Source: DAIDJD01 sp035485275 (GTDB lineage Bacteria; Oederibacteriota; JAJYGY01; DAIDJD01). Taken from it: 64,000 nucleotides of DNA. Each line of letters opens with the position of its first letter. Position 1 is the stretch's first letter. Positions 10,330 through 20,481 of the stretch are shown here, in pieces. The notes beneath the pieces were generated by a model that had not been told where the DNA came from, ran no database searches, and was given only the letters and a program-made list of their open reading frames with translations. The stretch spans positions 17,647 through 81,646 of the forward strand of contig DATHOE010000042.1 in assembly GCA_035485275.1 (NCBI GenBank). The letters are read 5' to 3'. A program made the translations under genes and the position numbers.

Positions 10330-11169
10330 TCACCAACCCCCTGAGGCGCCGCCGCCGGAAAAACCCCCGCCGCCGCCGCCGAAACCACCGCCGCCAAAGC
10401 CGCCACCCCCGCCCCCGAAACCGCCTCCGTAGAAACCGCCTCCGCCGTAGAACCCGCCCCGCCCTCCGCCGCCCGCGCCGCGCAGGAGCACGACCAGCAG
10501 CCAAACCAGGACGATCCAGAAGATGGGCTGGCCCAGGAACCAGAACAGCAGGCCCAGGATGCCGCCGATGGCCAAAGCCTTGCCCGGACTGTCCCCCGCG
10601 CCGGAATCCTGGGGCTGGCCCGCGTCCTGGGCGTCATTGGCGTCGGGCGCTTCCGCGGCCAGGGGATCCTGCGGCGCGAGGACCGCGGTGATGGAGGCCG
10701 CGCCCGCCAGGATGGCGCCGTCCGCGTCGCCCTGGCGCAGGCGCGGCGCCATGACGTCGGCGATGATGCGGCGGCAGATGATGTCCGGCAGCTCGCCCTC
10801 CAAGCGCGAACCGACCTCGATGCGCATCTGGTGCTCCTGGGCCGCGACCAGGAGCAGCACGCCGTTGGAGGCCTGCTTGTCGCCCAGGGCCCAGCCCCGC
10901 GCCACCTGGATGGACAGGTCCTCGATGGGCTGCCCGTCGAGGGAGGGCACGGTGAGCACGGCCAGCTGGAAATGGCCCGCCTGCCACTGGCTGCGCAGGG
11001 CCCCGTTGAGGCGGGCGGTGGCGTCGGGGGAGAGCAGGCCCGCCAGGTCCGTGACCGGGTCAGCTGGCTGGCTGGGCACCCCCTTGGGCCAGGCCGCGGC
11101 CCAGGCCCGGGGCTGCCCGACCAGCAGCAGCCCCAGGACCGCGACAGCCGCGCAGCACAGCGTCTTCAT
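10330..11169 (-). CDS. TPM-domain secreted/membrane protein with Gly-rich tail (YgcG-like)
   Basis: About 279 residues. GTG 11175 is in frame two codons earlier and is an alternative start. A signal peptide (KTLCCAAVAVLGLLLVG, cleavage after AWA) precedes a TPM domain (DPVTDLAGLLSPDATARLNG, LQLAVLTVPSL-type core, NGVLLLVAAQEHQMRIEVG). A membrane helix near residue 205-230 follows, then a long Gly/Phe-rich tail with repeated GGGGF motifs and a final SGGGASGGW. The SGG-rich C-terminus is a hallmark of YgcG/TPM proteins. The gene lies between lemA-like and another TPM gene with almost no spacing, a conserved triad. Confidence 0.88.
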   Translation of the reverse strand: MKTLCCAAVAVLGLLLVGQPRAWAAAWPKGVPSQPADPVTDLAGLLSPDATARLNGALRSQWQAGHFQLAVLTVPSLDGQPIEDLSIQVARGWALGDKQASNGVLLLVAAQEHQMRIEVGSRLEGELPDIICRRIIADVMAPRLRQGDADGAILAGAASITAVLAPQDPLAAEAPDANDAQDAGQPQDSGAGDSPGKALAIGGILGLLFWFLGQPIFWIVLVWLLVVLLRGAGGGGRGGFYGGGGFYGGGFGGGGGGFGGGGFGGGGGGFSGGGASGGW

Positions 11170-11175
11170 GCGCAC

Positions 11176-11766
11176 TTAGAACTGCACCTTGGGCGCTTTT
11201 TCATCCGCCTGTTTCTCGTCCGCATCCACGTCCCACTGCGGCATCTTGGCGTAATGGTACATCCACTGGTTGGTCAGGCTGTCTGGGAAGACCGTGACCA
11301 GGTCGTTGAAGGCCTGGATGCTGGTGATCAGGTCCTGGCGGGCGATCTTGATGCGGTTTTCCGTGCCCTCCAGTTGGGCCTGCAGGTCCAGGAAGGCGTC
11401 GTTGGCCTTCAGGTCGGGGTAGTTCTCCGTGACCATCATCAGGCGCCCCAGTGCCTGGCTGAGCTGGCCCTGCGCGTTCTGGTACGCGCGCAGTTGGTCG
11501 GGCGTGGCGTTGGCCGGGTCCAGGGTGATGCTGGTGGCCGAAGCGCGGGCCTTGACCACGGCCTCCAGGGTGTCCTTCTCGTGCTTGGCGTTGCCGGACA
11601 CGGCCCCGATGAGCTGGGGCACCAGGTCGGCGCGGCGCTTGTATTCGCTGGTCAGGTTCGCGGTTTTGGCTTCCACGTCGTTCTTGGCACGGGGGATGTC
11701 CTGCACACCGCAACCCGCCAGAACGGCGAGCGAGGCGAAAGCAAAGAGCAAAGCGCGGGCTTTCAT
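11176..11766 (-). CDS. lemA: LemA family lipoprotein
   Basis: The 196-residue protein has a lipoprotein signal (SLAVLAGC) and then the LemA fold: YKRRADLVPQLIGAVSGNAKHEKDTLEAVV, ARASAT, QLSQALGRLMMVTENYPDLKAN and LEGTENRIKIARQDLITSIQAFN, all standard LemA landmarks. The ribosome site AGGAG sits seven bases before ATG. It is the first gene of a minus-strand operon with two TPM proteins. LemA proteins have a helical bundle exposed at the membrane; the function is not firmly established. Confidence 0.93.
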   Translation of the reverse strand: MKARALLFAFASLAVLAGCGVQDIPRAKNDVEAKTANLTSEYKRRADLVPQLIGAVSGNAKHEKDTLEAVVKARASATSITLDPANATPDQLRAYQNAQGQLSQALGRLMMVTENYPDLKANDAFLDLQAQLEGTENRIKIARQDLITSIQAFNDLVTVFPDSLTNQWMYHYAKMPQWDVDADEKQADEKAPKVQF

Positions 11767-11871
11767 GCTCCAACTCCTAATCTCAAGGGGAATTCGGATG
11801 GAAAAATGTTAAAATCTGTTCCTGCCTGAACCATTCTAGCACATCCTTGGGAACCCATCTTGAGGGAATCC

Positions 11872-13881
<2,010 letters not shown>

Positions 13882-13943
13882 TGCTTGTGGGCTAGACCTG
13901 AATCTTTATCTGTCTTTTCTTGAATCCGGAATCGAGGAAAGCC

Positions 13944-14177
13944 ATGATCACCACCACCTTCACGCATTTCAGGAACACGGCGGCGAGCTATTTCGACAAG
14001 GTTGAGAAGGGGGAATCCGTGCAAATTTACCGCCACGGAAAGCCTTCGGCTTTGCTGGTCAAATTTGAACCCAGGGTCGAGGCCAAAGCTTACTGGAAAA
14101 ACGCGAAGCCACTCATTGATTGGGGGGACGACCGGGCCAGCCGCATGTTTCTTGAGGACCGGAGAAAAAGCCGTTGA
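13944..14177 (+). CDS. Orphan Phd/YefM-type antitoxin
   Basis: The 77-residue protein starts at ATG 13944 with GAGGA nearby. FRNTAASYFDKVEKGESVQIYRHGKPSALLVKF is the typical Phd/YefM N-terminal dimerisation and DNA-binding fold. The C-terminal tail (AKPLIDWGDDRASRMFLEDR) would be the toxin-binding region. Antitoxins of this family normally overlap a toxin gene (RelE/YoeB, Doc or PIN), but no such gene follows: the next feature is a short hairpin and then an unrelated dehydrogenase-like gene. It may be a solitary remnant or a stand-alone regulator. Confidence 0.8.
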   Translation: MITTTFTHFRNTAASYFDKVEKGESVQIYRHGKPSALLVKFEPRVEAKAYWKNAKPLIDWGDDRASRMFLEDRRKSR

Positions 14178-14191
14178 TTGGGAATGTTTAT

Positions 14192-14217
14192 AGGCTGGCA
14201 CTTCCAGCCTTTGCTTT
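14192..14217 (+). terminator. Hairpin with T-rich tail after the antitoxin gene
   Basis: AGGCTGG (14192-14198) pairs with CCAGCCT (14204-14210) around a five-base loop, followed by TTGCTTT. A second perfect eight-base stem, GCTGAATC/GATTCAGC, lies at 14226-14245. Either could end antitoxin transcription. Confidence 0.5.
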
Positions 14218-14267
14218 GGTGATGGGCTGAATCCGCAGATTCAGCTGTGCCGTTTGAAAGGGATCCC

Positions 14268-15218
14268 ATGGAAATGGCCGAGAAACACGTTCTTCTTGGG
14301 GCCGGCGGCTCCATCTCCAAATGCCTGAATCAGGAACTTTTGGCCCGCCATAAGAAGGTGAAATGGGTGTCGCGTCGCGGCGTGGGACAGGACGGGGTGG
14401 AGGCGCTCAGTGCGGATCTCCTGGACGCCGGCGCGGTCTTGGACGCGGTCGAACCTTCGTCCATCGTCTACCTGCTCGCGGGCCTGAAATACAAGGTGTC
14501 GGTCTGGCAGGAGCAGTGGCCCAAAATCATGGCCAATGTCCTGGCGGCCTGCGAAGCGAAAAACGCGCGGCTGGTGTTTTTCGACAACGTTTATATGTAC
14601 GGAAAAGTGCGCGGCCCGATGACGGAGTCCAGCCCTGTGCAGCCCTGCAGCCGCAAGGGTGAAGTCCGCGCCGCCATCGCGGAGTCCTTGCTTGCCGCGA
14701 CGCGGGCCGGCCGCGTGAAGGCACTCATCGCGCGCTCCGCTGATTTTTACGGCCCCTATGCCGACGCCACCAGCGCCCTCAACATGATGCTTCTCTCGAG
14801 GTTCGCGAAAGGCCAATCCGGAATCTGGGTGGGGGACCGCGGAGCCAAGCACGCCTTCACCTACACCGCGGACTGCGGCAAGGCCCTGGCGCTGCTCGCC
14901 CTGGACGAGTCCGCCTACGGCCAGGTCTGGCACCTGCCGACCGCCCCGGCGATCAGCGGCAGGGAATTCATCGACTTGGCGGCCCGTTTGGCCGGGGTGA
15001 AGGCCTCCAGCTTCGCCATGACGCGCTGGATGTTCCATGCCGCCGGACTCTTCGACTCCAACATCAGCGAATTGGTGGAGATGTTCTATCAGTTCGATTC
15101 GGACTACGAGTTTGATTCGTCGAAATTCACGGAACACTTCAAGGGCTCACCGCTTCCCAGCAGCTATGAACAGGGCATCCGGGGGACCCTGGAGCAATTG
15201 CGTAAGGCCAAAGGCTGA
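14268..15218 (+). CDS. NAD-dependent epimerase/dehydratase-like short-chain dehydrogenase
   Basis: The 316-residue protein begins with a Rossmann motif (HVLLGAGGSISKCLNQELLARH) close to GxxGxxG. An extended-SDR core follows: a Tyr-based motif (FFDNVYMYGKVRGPM), PVQPCSRKGEVRAAIAE where the usual YxxxK Lys region lies, and RSADFYGPYA. The GADVYG-like segment and HAFTYTADCGKALALLAL resemble sugar-nucleotide epimerases. ATG 14268 has GAAAGGGA upstream. The active-site Tyr of the YxxxK motif is not obvious, since Ser-Arg-Lys-Gly occupies that place, so the enzyme activity is uncertain. It stands alone in the plus direction after the antitoxin. Confidence 0.75.
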   Translation: MEMAEKHVLLGAGGSISKCLNQELLARHKKVKWVSRRGVGQDGVEALSADLLDAGAVLDAVEPSSIVYLLAGLKYKVSVWQEQWPKIMANVLAACEAKNARLVFFDNVYMYGKVRGPMTESSPVQPCSRKGEVRAAIAESLLAATRAGRVKALIARSADFYGPYADATSALNMMLLSRFAKGQSGIWVGDRGAKHAFTYTADCGKALALLALDESAYGQVWHLPTAPAISGREFIDLAARLAGVKASSFAMTRWMFHAAGLFDSNISELVEMFYQFDSDYEFDSSKFTEHFKGSPLPSSYEQGIRGTLEQLRKAKG

Positions 15219-15229
15219 AAGTTAGGGTC

Positions 15230-15640
15230 TTAGGGCCGTTTCGGAGCCCCGGCCCCGGCGCCCATGAGCAGGAGCCAACCGGCCAGCATGGCCAGGCCGC
15301 CCAGGGGCGTCACCGCGCCCAGCCAGAGCGGGGCGCCCAGGGCCATGGCGTACAGGGTCGCGCTGAAGACGAGGGGGCCGAAGAAGAAGGCTTGGGCCGC
15401 CCAGCCCGCGGCGCGCGGCTTCAGCTGGGGGGCCAGGGCGGCCAGGGCCAGCAGGGCCGCGGCGTGGATCAGTTGGTAGCGGGCGCCGGTGGACACCCAG
15501 TCCAGGCGCTGGGCAGCCAAGTCCATGGGCAGGTCGGCGTCCAGGCTGTGGAGCCCGTGCGCGCCGAAGGCGCCGAAGGCCACGGCCAGGAAGCCCTGCA
15601 GGGAAGCAGCCCGCAGGCAGAACGCTTGAAGTTTTTGCAT
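15230..15640 (-). CDS. DUF423 (YgdD-like) inner-membrane protein
   Basis: The 136-residue protein has four predicted membrane helices and the DUF423 signature FGAFGAHGL near the first helix, then YQLIHAAALLALA, FGPLVFSATLYAMALG and LGAVTPLGGLAMLAGWLLL. These match the family's usual length of about 125 residues. ATG 15640 is chosen because the hydrophobic helix begins shortly after it. It converges with the epimerase-like gene; only 11 bases separate their ends. Function is unknown in all members. Confidence 0.9.
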   Translation of the reverse strand: MQKLQAFCLRAASLQGFLAVAFGAFGAHGLHSLDADLPMDLAAQRLDWVSTGARYQLIHAAALLALAALAPQLKPRAAGWAAQAFFFGPLVFSATLYAMALGAPLWLGAVTPLGGLAMLAGWLLLMGAGAGAPKRP

Positions 15641-15768
15641 GCCACCCCCATTGGCGCCGGGACGGCGGGGCCGCAGGATTCCCAAGCCACCCGGCCGTCT
15701 TTCACGTACAATAAGGGTAACGCTTTTGCGCCCGCGCGTAAGCCAAAAGTCCCAAAAGAGGTAAGCCC

Positions 15769-16149
15769 ATGCCCATGGATTTTGAACGTTACAAAAAAAT
15801 GAACGACGAAAAAGAGAACTACCGCGAGATGGAAGGCGCCACCGTGGATCACGTCTACCACAACGACGCCTGCGGCGACGGCTACCACATCTTCCTGAAG
15901 GTCAGCCCCCAGGGCCTCATCGAGGACGCCTCCTACACGACCACCGGCTGCGGTTTCGGCCTGGCCGCCTTGGCCGTGGTCACCAAGCTGGTCAAAGGCA
16001 AGACCCTGGCCGAAGCCGAAGGCGTCGGTCCGGCCGATATTGAAGCCGATTTCGAGTTCCCTGAAAAACGCCGCAATTACCCGGTCACCGCCGTGGAAGC
16101 CATGCGCCAAACCCTGGCCCAGGCCCGCGAAAAGCTCGCGGTGCATTGA
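15769..16149 (+). CDS. IscU/NifU-N-like iron-sulfur scaffold protein lacking the third cysteine
   Basis: The 126-residue protein has the IscU/NifU-N fold motifs NDACGDGYHIFLKV (C35, D37) and TTTGCGFGLAALAVVTKLVKGKTL (C61). In IscU a third ligand cysteine lies about 42 residues later within a K-x-x-C-x-x-x-A motif; here the matching stretch reads KRRNYPVTAVEAM, with Tyr at 104. The other signature, ending LxxKC, is also absent. It may bind a cluster with two cysteines or act as a carrier, or be a distinct subfamily. The ribosome site AGAGGT is six bases before ATG 15769; ATG 15775 is also possible. It is monocistronic. Confidence 0.8.
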   Translation: MPMDFERYKKMNDEKENYREMEGATVDHVYHNDACGDGYHIFLKVSPQGLIEDASYTTTGCGFGLAALAVVTKLVKGKTLAEAEGVGPADIEADFEFPEKRRNYPVTAVEAMRQTLAQAREKLAVH

Positions 16150-16206
16150 ATTTCCTCCCATTTAGGTTACACTAGCTGGCTGAAGCGCCTGAGCGCTTGA
16201 AGAACT

Positions 16207-17562
16207 ATGGAACCAAAGGCTTTTTCCGTCCGTCTGGTTGGCATGGCCCCCTGGATCTGCGCATTCTTTTTGGCGTTCTTGCCGGCCTGGGCGTCCGCCG
16301 GCACATTTCAATTGAGCGCCGGCGCGGACCACACCGAGCTGGAACTGGGCGACACCCTGCAGTTCACCCTGAATTTGACGGTGCACGGCAGCCTCACCTT
16401 CCAGCCCACCGTCTCCACCCCCACTTTTGACGGCTTCGACGCCCAAGGCCCGACCCAGAGCTACAGCAGCAGCTGGATCAACGGCGACTCCACCATCGTC
16501 TATACCTGGACCTGGGAACTGGAGGCCAAGAAGCCCGGCCGTTTCGTGCTCGGCCCATACACGGCCTCGGGCAAGGACGCGCTCAACGGCGACATGGCGA
16601 GCGCCACCCGGCCCCTGGTCATCACCGTGCGCCGGCCCAAGGGCATCAACTATCCCATGCCGGCCCAGGCCGCATCCAACACCGAGCCCGGGCCCGACGC
16701 GGGATCCCTGCGCGGCATCAAGCCCGATCGGGGCATACCCTGGGCCCTGATGGCCGAGGTCTTCGCCGGCCTGCTGGGCCTGCTGGTTGTGCTGGCCCTG
16801 GTGGCCCAACACAACCCGCCCCAGGTGCTCGAGGAGCCCCTGCCTTCGGACCCCGCCCAGGCCGCCATCGCCCGCCTGGACCGCGCCGTGCGGGACTACA
16901 TCGGCGGCTCCGACGGCCGGGTCTACGCGGTGAAGGTCGGGGAGGCCCTGCGGCTGTACCTGCGCCAGCGCCTCGACATGCGCCAGGGCCTGACCCTGGG
17001 CGAGGCCATCCGCACCCTGCGCCAGCGCGCCCCCCAGGTCCAGCCGCAGCGGGTCAAGGCCCTGCTGCAGCGCCTGGAGCTGCTACTGTACGGCGGATCC
17101 GAGTTCCGCGCCGAGGACCGGGAGCTGCTCGACCTCGACGCCCGCGGCCTGATCCGGGGCCTGGAGGCGGCGCGCGCGCTGAACTCCGGACAGCAGTCCC
17201 TGTCCAAGACCCTGAACCGCATGGCCGAGTTGTGGAAGGAAGGCCAGGCCAAGAGCGCCTGGATGGGCATGCGCTCCGCGACGACCGAGCACCTGCGCAA
17301 ATCCTTGGGCCTCGGCCCCGGCCCCCTGCCCAAGCTGGCCCTGGCCCGCGTCCTCAAGCCCCTCGACGCGCCCGACCTAGTCCGCAGCCTGGACACCCTC
17401 CTGCTCGAGCAGGTCCCCCGCGGCGCGGCGGCGGAGGCGATCCACGAGCGCCTCCTGCGCCTGGTGCAGGCTTTGGACGCGGCCGACCCCGGACTCTTGA
17501 ACGGCGGAGCGGCCGGCAAAGACGATGACGATTCCAGTCCCGACGACGAAGGAGAAGCGTGA
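16207..17562 (+). CDS. BatD-like membrane protein (short form) of a Bat operon
   Basis: The 451-residue protein has a signal sequence (LVGMAPWICAFFLAFLPAW) and one BatD-type Ig-like periplasmic domain (residues 33-170: LELGDTLQFTLNL; GPTQSYSSSWINGDSTIVYTW). A membrane helix at about 178-200 follows, then a cytoplasmic helical region (200-440) ending in a low-complexity Asp-rich tail (KDDDDSSPDDEGEA). Usual BatD proteins have several such domains, so this is a reduced version. Its stop overlaps the next start by one base (TGATG), showing tight operon coupling to a MoxR-type ATPase. Bat operons are linked to aerotolerance and stress survival. Confidence 0.75.
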   Translation: MEPKAFSVRLVGMAPWICAFFLAFLPAWASAGTFQLSAGADHTELELGDTLQFTLNLTVHGSLTFQPTVSTPTFDGFDAQGPTQSYSSSWINGDSTIVYTWTWELEAKKPGRFVLGPYTASGKDALNGDMASATRPLVITVRRPKGINYPMPAQAASNTEPGPDAGSLRGIKPDRGIPWALMAEVFAGLLGLLVVLALVAQHNPPQVLEEPLPSDPAQAAIARLDRAVRDYIGGSDGRVYAVKVGEALRLYLRQRLDMRQGLTLGEAIRTLRQRAPQVQPQRVKALLQRLELLLYGGSEFRAEDRELLDLDARGLIRGLEAARALNSGQQSLSKTLNRMAELWKEGQAKSAWMGMRSATTEHLRKSLGLGPGPLPKLALARVLKPLDAPDLVRSLDTLLLEQVPRGAAAEAIHERLLRLVQALDAADPGLLNGGAAGKDDDDSSPDDEGEA

Positions 17563-18554
17563 TGGCGACAGAAAAAAAGAACCTCAGCGGCAAGGCCAAG
17601 GAATTGAGGGACGCCTACGCGGCCCTTTTGGACGACCTGTCCACCATCGTCGTGGGGCAGAAGGAGATGGTCGAAAGCCTGGCCCTGAGCACCCTGACGG
17701 GAGGGCACGTGCTCATCGAGGGCCTGCCCGGCCTGGCCAAGACCCTGGCCGTGCGCAGCTTCGCCCAGCGTTTGGCCGCGGTGTTCAGCCGCATCCAGTT
17801 CACCCCCGACCTGCTGCCCGCCGACCTGCTGGGCACGCGCATCTACAACGCCAAGACCTCCGAGTTCACCGTGGCCAAGGGCCCCCTCTTCGCCAACATC
17901 GTGCTGGCCGACGAGGTGAACCGCGCTCCGGCCAAGGTGCAGAGCGCGCTCCTGCAGGCCATGCAGGAGCGCAAGATCACCATCGGCGGCGAGACCTTCG
18001 AGCTGGCCGAGCCATTCCTGGTGCTGGCCACGCAGAACCCGGTTGAGACCGAGGGCACCTACAGCCTGCCCGAGGCCCAGGTGGACCGCTTCCTGCTCAA
18101 GGTGGTGGTGGGCTACCCCAACGCGGCCGAGGAAATGCAGATCCTCGAGCGGGCCGACGGCCTGGAGATCAAGGACGACCCCAAGCCCCTGCTCAAGCCC
18201 AAGCAGGTGCTGGAGGCGCGCGACGAGGCCCAGTCCCTTTTCGTGGACGACAAGGTGAAGCGATACCTGGTGGACCTGGTGCTGGCCACCCGCGACCCCA
18301 AGGCCTTCGGCCTGGCGGACCTGACCACTTTGCTGCGCTTCGGCGCCAGCCCGCGCGCCACCCTGGCCCTGGCCTCGGCCGGCCGCGCCCAGGCCTTCCT
18401 CGACGGCCGGGGCTATGTCACCCCGGACGACATCAAGTCCGTGGCCCACCGGGTCCTGCGCCACCGCCTGGCCCTCAGCTACGAGGCCGAGGCCGAGGGC
18501 GTGGGGCCGGACGAGGTGGTGACGCGGATCCTGGCCAAGGTCAAGGCCCCCTGA
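17562..18554 (+). CDS. MoxR-family AAA+ ATPase
   Basis: The 330-residue protein starts at ATG 17562 with AAGGAG upstream; GTG 17559 is in frame but less likely. Walker A is EGLPGLAKTLAV, Walker B VLADEVNRAPAKVQSALLQAM, sensor 1 region LATQNPVETEGTYSLPEAQVDRFL. These are textbook MoxR motifs and the C-terminal lid (RVLRHRLALSYEAEAEGVG) fits. MoxR ATPases partner with VWA-domain proteins as chaperones; here the DUF58 and VWA proteins follow immediately. Confidence 0.95.
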   Translation: MATEKKNLSGKAKELRDAYAALLDDLSTIVVGQKEMVESLALSTLTGGHVLIEGLPGLAKTLAVRSFAQRLAAVFSRIQFTPDLLPADLLGTRIYNAKTSEFTVAKGPLFANIVLADEVNRAPAKVQSALLQAMQERKITIGGETFELAEPFLVLATQNPVETEGTYSLPEAQVDRFLLKVVVGYPNAAEEMQILERADGLEIKDDPKPLLKPKQVLEARDEAQSLFVDDKVKRYLVDLVLATRDPKAFGLADLTTLLRFGASPRATLALASAGRAQAFLDGRGYVTPDDIKSVAHRVLRHRLALSYEAEAEGVGPDEVVTRILAKVKAP

Positions 18555-18562
18555 GGCCTGCG

Positions 18563-19444
18563 ATGGAAGCCCAGGAACTCTTCAAGAAAATACGGCGCAT
18601 GGAGATCATCGCCCGCCACCTGGTGGACAGCTCGCTCGCGGGCGAATACCTGTCCTCCTTCAAGGGCGCGGGCCTCGAGTTCTCCGAAGTGCGCGAGTAT
18701 GAGCCCGGCGACGAGGTGCGCCTCATCGACTGGAATGTGACCGCGCGCATGGGCCGGCCCTTCCTCAAGGTGTACCAGGAGGAGCGGGAGCTGACCCTGG
18801 TGCTGGCGGTGGACGTCAGCGGCTCCCAGGCCACGGGCTCGGCCGGGGACAAGCGGGAGCTGGCGGCCCAGGTGGCCGCGGCCCTGGGGCTCGCGGCCAC
18901 GAGCCACGGCGACCGCGTGGGCTTCCTTTTTTTCAGCGACCGCCTGGAGGGCTGGCTGCCGCCGAGGCGCGGCAAGGGGCACCTCCTGCGGGGCCTGCGC
19001 GAACTGCTCACCCTCGAGCCCAAGGGCCGCGGCTCCTCGCTGACGCCGATGCTCCAGCAGCTCGGCCGCGTGCAGAAGCGCCGGGCCACCGTCTTCCTCG
19101 TCAGCGACCTCCTGTTCAACCTCGAGGCCCCCTCATTCTCCTCCGTGGCCCTGCGCCACGACCTAGTGGCCGTGCGCACCGTGGATCCCCTGGATGAGAC
19201 CCTGCCCGCCTGGCTGGGCCTGCTCGCGGCCCGCGACCCGGAGACCGGGCGCCGGGTCTGGCTGGACACGGACTCGCCCTGGGCGCGCCGGGCCTGGGCC
19301 AAGAAGAGGGAAGCGGTGCTGCTGAAGGCGCGGCAGTCCCTGCGCCGCCGCCAGGTCGACCTGGTGGAGACGAGCACCCAAGGCGACCTGGGCCTGGACC
19401 TCTTCAAGTTCTTCCGCACCCGTCAACGGCGGGGTCTGGCGTGA
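18563..19444 (+). CDS. DUF58 domain protein
   Basis: The 293-residue protein matches DUF58: ARHLVDSSLAGEYLSSFKGAGLEFSEVREY, YEPGDEVRLIDWNVTARMGRPFLKVYQEERELTL and a VWA-like core with AVDVSGSQ. The RxYxPGDxxRxIdW motif is intact. It lies between the MoxR ATPase and the VWA gene, the standard order. Its stop overlaps the next GTG start (GTGA). The protein is soluble and probably works with the MoxR ATPase at the membrane. Confidence 0.93.
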   Translation: MEAQELFKKIRRMEIIARHLVDSSLAGEYLSSFKGAGLEFSEVREYEPGDEVRLIDWNVTARMGRPFLKVYQEERELTLVLAVDVSGSQATGSAGDKRELAAQVAAALGLAATSHGDRVGFLFFSDRLEGWLPPRRGKGHLLRGLRELLTLEPKGRGSSLTPMLQQLGRVQKRRATVFLVSDLLFNLEAPSFSSVALRHDLVAVRTVDPLDETLPAWLGLLAARDPETGRRVWLDTDSPWARRAWAKKREAVLLKARQSLRRRQVDLVETSTQGDLGLDLFKFFRTRQRRGLA

Positions 19445-20481
19445 ACCTGGACGGCATCCTGGGACCCTTGCGCGCACTCCCCGACGCTTTGGGCGCCTAC
19501 CGCGGCTTTGACCTGGCCGAGCCCGGCTACGCCTGGGTGCTGTGGCTGCTGGCCGCGGGCCTGCTGTGGGGCGCCCTGCGCTGGGCCTTCGGCCAGGCCC
19601 TGCCCATCTCCGGCTCAGGCGCCTTAAGGGGCGCCGGATGGCTGCGCTGGCTGGCCCCCCTGCCGCGCATCCTGCGCTACCTCGGAATGGCCCTGCTCCT
19701 GCTGGCCCTCATGCGCCCCCAGAGCGTGCGCGACAGCAGCGAGAGCAACGTGGACAGCCTCGACATCTTCCTGTGCCTGGACATCTCCGGGTCCATGAGC
19801 ACGCCCGATCTCAAGCCCAGCCGAATCGAGGCCGCCAAGGCCACCCTGGGCGCCTTCGTGGACTCGGCGCCCCAGGACCGCATCGGGATGGTGATCTTCG
19901 CGGGCAAGGCATTTGTGCAATGCCCCCTGACCCTCGACCACAGCGTGGTCAAATACTTCATCAGCCAGGTGGACCTGAGCACCATCGGCATCGACGGAAC
20001 GGCCCTGGGCGACGGCCTGGCCCTTGCGGTGAGCCGCCTGGTGCAGGAGAACGACAAGAGCGACAAGGTCATCGTGCTGGCCACGGACGGCCGAAACAAC
20101 GCCGGGATCGACCCCATGCAGGCCGTGGCCCTGGCCGCCGGCGCCGGGATCAAGGTCTACACCATCGGCATCGGGGTCAAGGGCGGCGCGATCGTGCAGG
20201 TCCCCAACGCCTTCGGGCAGATGGTCTCCTACCGCGAGGAGGAGCCGGACGAGGACCTCCTGAAGGCCGTGGCCGCGGACACGGGCGGCGAGTATTTCCG
20301 GGCCCAGGACGCGGACTCCCTGAAATCCATATACGCCACCATCGCCAAGCTGCAGCGCCACCAGGTGGCCGTGAAGCGCCACCGCGACGTGGACGAACAT
20401 TTCTACCCCTACCTCCTGGCGGGGGCCATCCTCCTGTTGCTGGAATCCCTGCTGCGGCTGCGGATCCGGGTGACGGCATGA
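19441..20481 (+). CDS. BatA-like VWA-domain inner-membrane protein
   Basis: The 346-residue protein starts at GTG 19441, overlapping the previous stop. Two N-terminal membrane helices (about 33-50 and 78-93) precede a VWA domain with MIDAS motif DISGSMS (D114, S116, S118), later T and D positions (IDGTALGDG, LATDGRNNAG). A single membrane helix closes the C-terminus (YLLAGAILLLLESLLRL). This is the usual BatA layout. The last four bases (ATGA) are shared with the next gene. Confidence 0.92.
   Translation: MNLDGILGPLRALPDALGAYRGFDLAEPGYAWVLWLLAAGLLWGALRWAFGQALPISGSGALRGAGWLRWLAPLPRILRYLGMALLLLALMRPQSVRDSSESNVDSLDIFLCLDISGSMSTPDLKPSRIEAAKATLGAFVDSAPQDRIGMVIFAGKAFVQCPLTLDHSVVKYFISQVDLSTIGIDGTALGDGLALAVSRLVQENDKSDKVIVLATDGRNNAGIDPMQAVALAAGAGIKVYTIGIGVKGGAIVQVPNAFGQMVSYREEEPDEDLLKAVAADTGGEYFRAQDADSLKSIYATIAKLQRHQVAVKRHRDVDEHFYPYLLAGAILLLLESLLRLRIRVTA

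Noticed and set aside
14174..14230. Eighteen-codon frame after the antitoxin, considered as a toxin remnant
   Set aside because: Too short, overlaps the hairpin and shows no similarity to toxin families I know.
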